This document shows, one piece after another, positions 7,735-9,158 of a stretch of DNA of 9,158 nt. Each line of letters starts with the position of its first letter. Positions within the stretch are counted from its first letter, which is position 1. The DNA lies in the NCBI GenBank assembly GCA_025965635.1, contig JAOPWO010000155.1, positions 1 through 9,158 on the forward strand, given 5' to 3'. The notes under the pieces are model-generated. The model was not told the DNA's origin. It saw nothing but the letters and a program-made list of their open reading frames with translations, and ran no database searches. The position numbers and the translations under genes were made by a program. The DNA is from Modestobacter sp. (GTDB lineage Bacteria; Actinomycetota; Actinomycetes; Mycobacteriales; Geodermatophilaceae).

Positions 7735-7748
7735 CGGGTCCCGGCGGC

Positions 7749-8213
7749 TCAGCGGTCGTCGAGCCGGGCCAGCAGCGTGGTGGTGAGCTCGGTCCACGCC
7801 TGCACCTGCTCCGCGTCGAGGACGTCGAACACCAGGGCCCGGACGGCGTCCACGTGCGCCGGCGCCGCGGCCTCGATCGCCGCCCGTCCGGTGTCGGTCA
7901 GGACGACCTCGGACCCGCGGCCGTCGGTGGCGACGTCCTCCCGGGCGACCAGGCCGCGGCGCTCCATCCGAGTGAGGTGGTGGGACAGCCGGCTCTTCTC
8001 CCAGCCGAGGGCCGCACCGAGCTCGCCGACCCGGATCCGGCCGGCCGGGACGTCGGTGAGCTGGACCAGCACGTCGAAGTCGGCGAGCGACAGCTCGGAG
8101 TCGGCCTGGAGCTGGCGGTTGAGCCGGGCCGGCAGCCGGGTGGTCAGGGCGAGCCACTGCCGCCACGCCCGCTGCTGGTCGGCAGCGAGCCAACGCATCT
8201 GGCTGTCGGTCAC
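7749..8213 (-). CDS. MarR-family transcriptional regulator
   Basis: A 154-residue dimeric winged-helix regulator. Its N-terminal helix WLAADQQRAWRQWLAL leads into LSLADFDVLVQLTD. The helix-turn-helix spans about 62-84 with recognition segment WEKSRLSHHLTRMERRGLV, the wing holds DVATDGRGSEVVLTDTGR (about 93-110), and a C-terminal dimerisation helix follows. The frame is open to ATG 8252, but that stretch is the promoter. I start at GTG 8213, because a TAAGGT -10 box ends 7 bases upstream, as expected for a leaderless actinobacterial mRNA, and because the resulting N-terminus (VTDSQMRWL) is typical. MarR proteins usually repress themselves and a divergent gene and are released by small ligands. 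The palindrome at 8237-8253 fits that. The ligand is unknown. ATG 8198 is an alternative start. Confidence 0.86.
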   Translation of the reverse strand: MTDSQMRWLAADQQRAWRQWLALTTRLPARLNRQLQADSELSLADFDVLVQLTDVPAGRIRVGELGAALGWEKSRLSHHLTRMERRGLVAREDVATDGRGSEVVLTDTGRAAIEAAAPAHVDAVRALVFDVLDAEQVQAWTELTTTLLARLDDR

Positions 8214-8220
8214 AGCATGA

Positions 8221-8249
8221 ACCTTAACGCACTTTGGTTGACATGTCAT
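8221..8249 (-). promoter_or_regulatory. promoter of the MarR gene, leaderless
   Basis: Read on the minus strand, ATGACA (8249-8244) is a five-of-six match to the -35 consensus. A 17-base spacer follows, then TAAGGT (8226-8221, TAnnnT form). Seven bases then separate it from GTG 8213, so transcription should begin at or next to the start codon. Confidence 0.6.
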
Positions 8250-8253
8250 CAAC
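8237..8253. promoter_or_regulatory. palindromic operator candidate between the MarR and VOC genes
   Basis: The 17-base segment has GTTGA and TCAAC as outer arms (centre 8245) and contains the perfect 10-base palindrome TGACATGTCA at 8239-8248. It covers the -35 boxes of both divergent promoters, the standard place for a MarR dimer to repress its own gene and the facing one. Binding by this MarR protein is inferred from position and symmetry. Confidence 0.6.
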
Positions 8254-8266
8254 TAGCGGGGACACT
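8238..8266 (+). promoter_or_regulatory. promoter of the VOC-family gene
   Basis: A perfect TTGACA lies at 8238-8243. After 17 bases comes GACACT (8261-8266), which keeps the A at position 2 and the T at position 6 of a -10 box. This would leave a leader of about 20 bases containing the GAGGAGG ribosome site at 8283-8289, 5 bases before ATG 8295. Confidence 0.55.
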
Positions 8267-8294
8267 GGCACCGGCACCCCCCGAGGAGGACGCC

Positions 8295-8810
8295 ATGACC
8301 ACGACCACCCCGCCCGACCCCGCCGACCCCGCCGGACCGGCCGCCGACCGCGCCCGGATCCGCGCCCGCCACCTGCACCCGACCGCAGAGCGTCCTGCCT
8401 CCACCGCCCGCGGACTGCACCACACCGCGCTGATCAGCAGCGACGTCGAGGCCACCATCGTCTTCTACCAGGACGTGCTCGGCTTCCCGCTCACCGAACT
8501 CATCGAGAACCGCGACTACGCCGGCTCGTCGCACTTCTTCTTCGACATCGGCAACGGCAACCTGCTGGCCTTCTTCGACTTCCCCGGCCTGGACGTCGGC
8601 CCCTACGCCGAGGTCCTCGGCGGCCTGCACCACGTGGCGATCAGCGTCGAGCCCGCGCGCTGGGAGCGGCTGGTGGAACGGCTGACCGCCGCCGACGTCG
8701 AGCACGTCGTGCACAGCGGCGTGTCGGTGTACTTCCGGGATCCCGACGGCGCCCGGATCGAGCTCATCGCCGACCCGCTGGGCGAGATGTACGGCGAGCA
8801 CGTGCTCTGA
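8295..8810 (+). CDS. VOC-family protein (glyoxalase / extradiol dioxygenase fold)
   Basis: A 171-residue protein with two paired beta-alpha-beta-beta-beta modules of the vicinal oxygen chelate superfamily. The first module starts at RGLHHTALISSDVEATIVFYQ with His42-His43, and the second at GGLHHVAISVEPARW with His112-His113. It ends YFRDPDGARIELIADP with Glu156, so a two-His, one-Glu divalent metal site (probably His43, His113, Glu156) is plausible. The first about 37 residues are a Pro-, Ala- and Arg-rich low-complexity extension before the fold. Such proteins include glyoxalases, ring-cleaving dioxygenases and epimerases, and nothing here picks one. ATG 8295 has a strong GAGGAGG site 5 bases upstream, and the open frame further upstream is a shadow. 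Divergence from the MarR gene suggests ligand-induced expression. A role in clearing aldehydes from demethylation would be speculation. Confidence 0.85.
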   Translation: MTTTTPPDPADPAGPAADRARIRARHLHPTAERPASTARGLHHTALISSDVEATIVFYQDVLGFPLTELIENRDYAGSSHFFFDIGNGNLLAFFDFPGLDVGPYAEVLGGLHHVAISVEPARWERLVERLTAADVEHVVHSGVSVYFRDPDGARIELIADPLGEMYGEHVL

Positions 8811-8816
8811 AGAAGA

Positions 8817-8858
8817 CCCCCTGCCCCTCGCGAGCTCGCGGCGGGACCCTGCAGGGGG
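8817..8858. terminator. nested hairpins between convergent genes, probable bidirectional terminator
   Basis: CCCCCTGC (8817-8824) pairs perfectly with GCAGGGGG (8851-8858). The loop contains the 12-base palindrome CGCGAGCTCGCG (8829-8840), which can form its own stem. It starts 6 bases after the VOC stop codon. No T-run follows, as is common in high-GC actinobacteria, so the call rests on position and stem strength. Confidence 0.6.
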
Positions 8859-8879
8859 CCGGCAGCCTCAGCTGCCGGC
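8858..8879. terminator. strong hairpin overlapping the stop codon of the GNAT-like gene
   Basis: GCCGGCAGC (8858-8866) and GCTGCCGGC (8871-8879) form a perfect 9-pair stem with a 4-base loop, CTCA. On the minus strand the loop carries the TGA stop of the GNAT-like gene and the upstream arm encodes its last residues. It may help end or stabilise that transcript. It shares one base with the preceding structure. Confidence 0.5.
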
Positions 8880-9155
8880 GGCGACCAGGTCCTGGTACCC
8901 GGGGTGCCGCTGGATCCAGCCGGCTACGATCGAGCAGTGCGGCACGACGGTCGCGCCCGTGCTGCGGACGTCGTCCAGCGCAGCGCGCACCAGTGTGCTG
9001 CCCAGCCCCTGTCGCCCTGAGCCGCTGTCGACCTCGGTGTGGGTGAAGACCACCTGGTCACCCCGCCGCCAGTAGGCGGCCAGGCCGAGCCTGCGTTCGC
9101 CGTCCCGGATCTCGTAGCGGCTGTGCTCGGGCACGTCGACGACGGTCGGCTCCAT
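8868..9155 (-). CDS. small GNAT-like N-acetyltransferase (Acetyltransf_CG type)
   Basis: A 95-residue protein matching the minimal GNAT group (PF14542; bacterial YjdJ-like and eukaryotic NATD1-like proteins). It shows the strand VVFTHTEVDSGSG, the acetyl-CoA loop RQGLGSTLV (48-56), then a helix and VVPHCSIVAGWIQRHPGY with Cys74, a family hallmark. Full-length members are about 90-110 residues, so it appears complete. The ATG is only 3 bases from the window edge, so an upstream start or a ribosome site cannot be judged. The substrate is unknown for most of this group. It converges on the VOC gene and has no obvious link to betaine metabolism. Confidence 0.83.
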   Translation of the reverse strand: MEPTVVDVPEHSRYEIRDGERRLGLAAYWRRGDQVVFTHTEVDSGSGRQGLGSTLVRAALDDVRSTGATVVPHCSIVAGWIQRHPGYQDLVAAGS

Positions 9156-9158
9156 GGT

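Noticed and set aside
7735..8193. Upstream extension of the IclR frame across the MarR gene
   Set aside because: The residues are Arg/Pro-rich and unlike any regulator, whereas the MarR frame shows a full winged helix. ATG 7734 gives a normal IclR length.

Overview
The window is very GC-rich, and nearly every reading frame stays open because of that composition. Start codons (ATG and GTG), GA-rich ribosome sites and protein style point to a high-GC actinobacterium. My guess from protein style is Geodermatophilaceae or a relative, but that is an inference and no RNA marker gene is present.

Left part (1-1880): the last codons of an unidentified plus-strand gene run into the end of a minus-strand polysaccharide pyruvyl transferase-like gene. 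Immediately upstream of that gene on the same strand lies a clearly dead BCCT-family (betaine/carnitine/choline) transporter gene. It can be followed for about 900 bases through all three frames, with several internal deletions.

Centre (1988-6915): a plus-strand, probably three-gene operon for stepwise oxidative demethylation of glycine betaine. It encodes a dimethylglycine oxidase fused to a folate-binding GcvT domain, a monomeric sarcosine oxidase with covalent-flavin cysteine 315, and a Rieske non-heme iron oxygenase alpha subunit of the glycine-betaine demethylase kind. Together they would convert glycine betaine to dimethylglycine, then sarcosine, then glycine, giving formaldehyde, methylene-tetrahydrofolate and H2O2. 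A candidate promoter upstream of the operon is covered by a 36-bp imperfect palindrome, a good operator candidate. The Rieske enzyme's reductase partner is not in the window.

Right part (6928-9155): an IclR-family regulator lies tail to tail with the operon, preceded by a MarR-family regulator gene on the same strand. The MarR gene is divergent from a VOC-family (glyoxalase/extradiol dioxygenase fold) gene. The two share an 81-bp region with back-to-back promoters whose -35 boxes fall inside a TGACATGTCA palindrome, and the MarR transcript looks leaderless from a GTG. The window closes with strong hairpins between the convergent VOC gene and a small GNAT-like (Acetyltransf_CG) gene.

The main biological story is a betaine-degradation operon whose neighbouring candidate betaine importer has decayed. 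I saw no tRNA, rRNA, CRISPR array, insertion sequence or phage gene.
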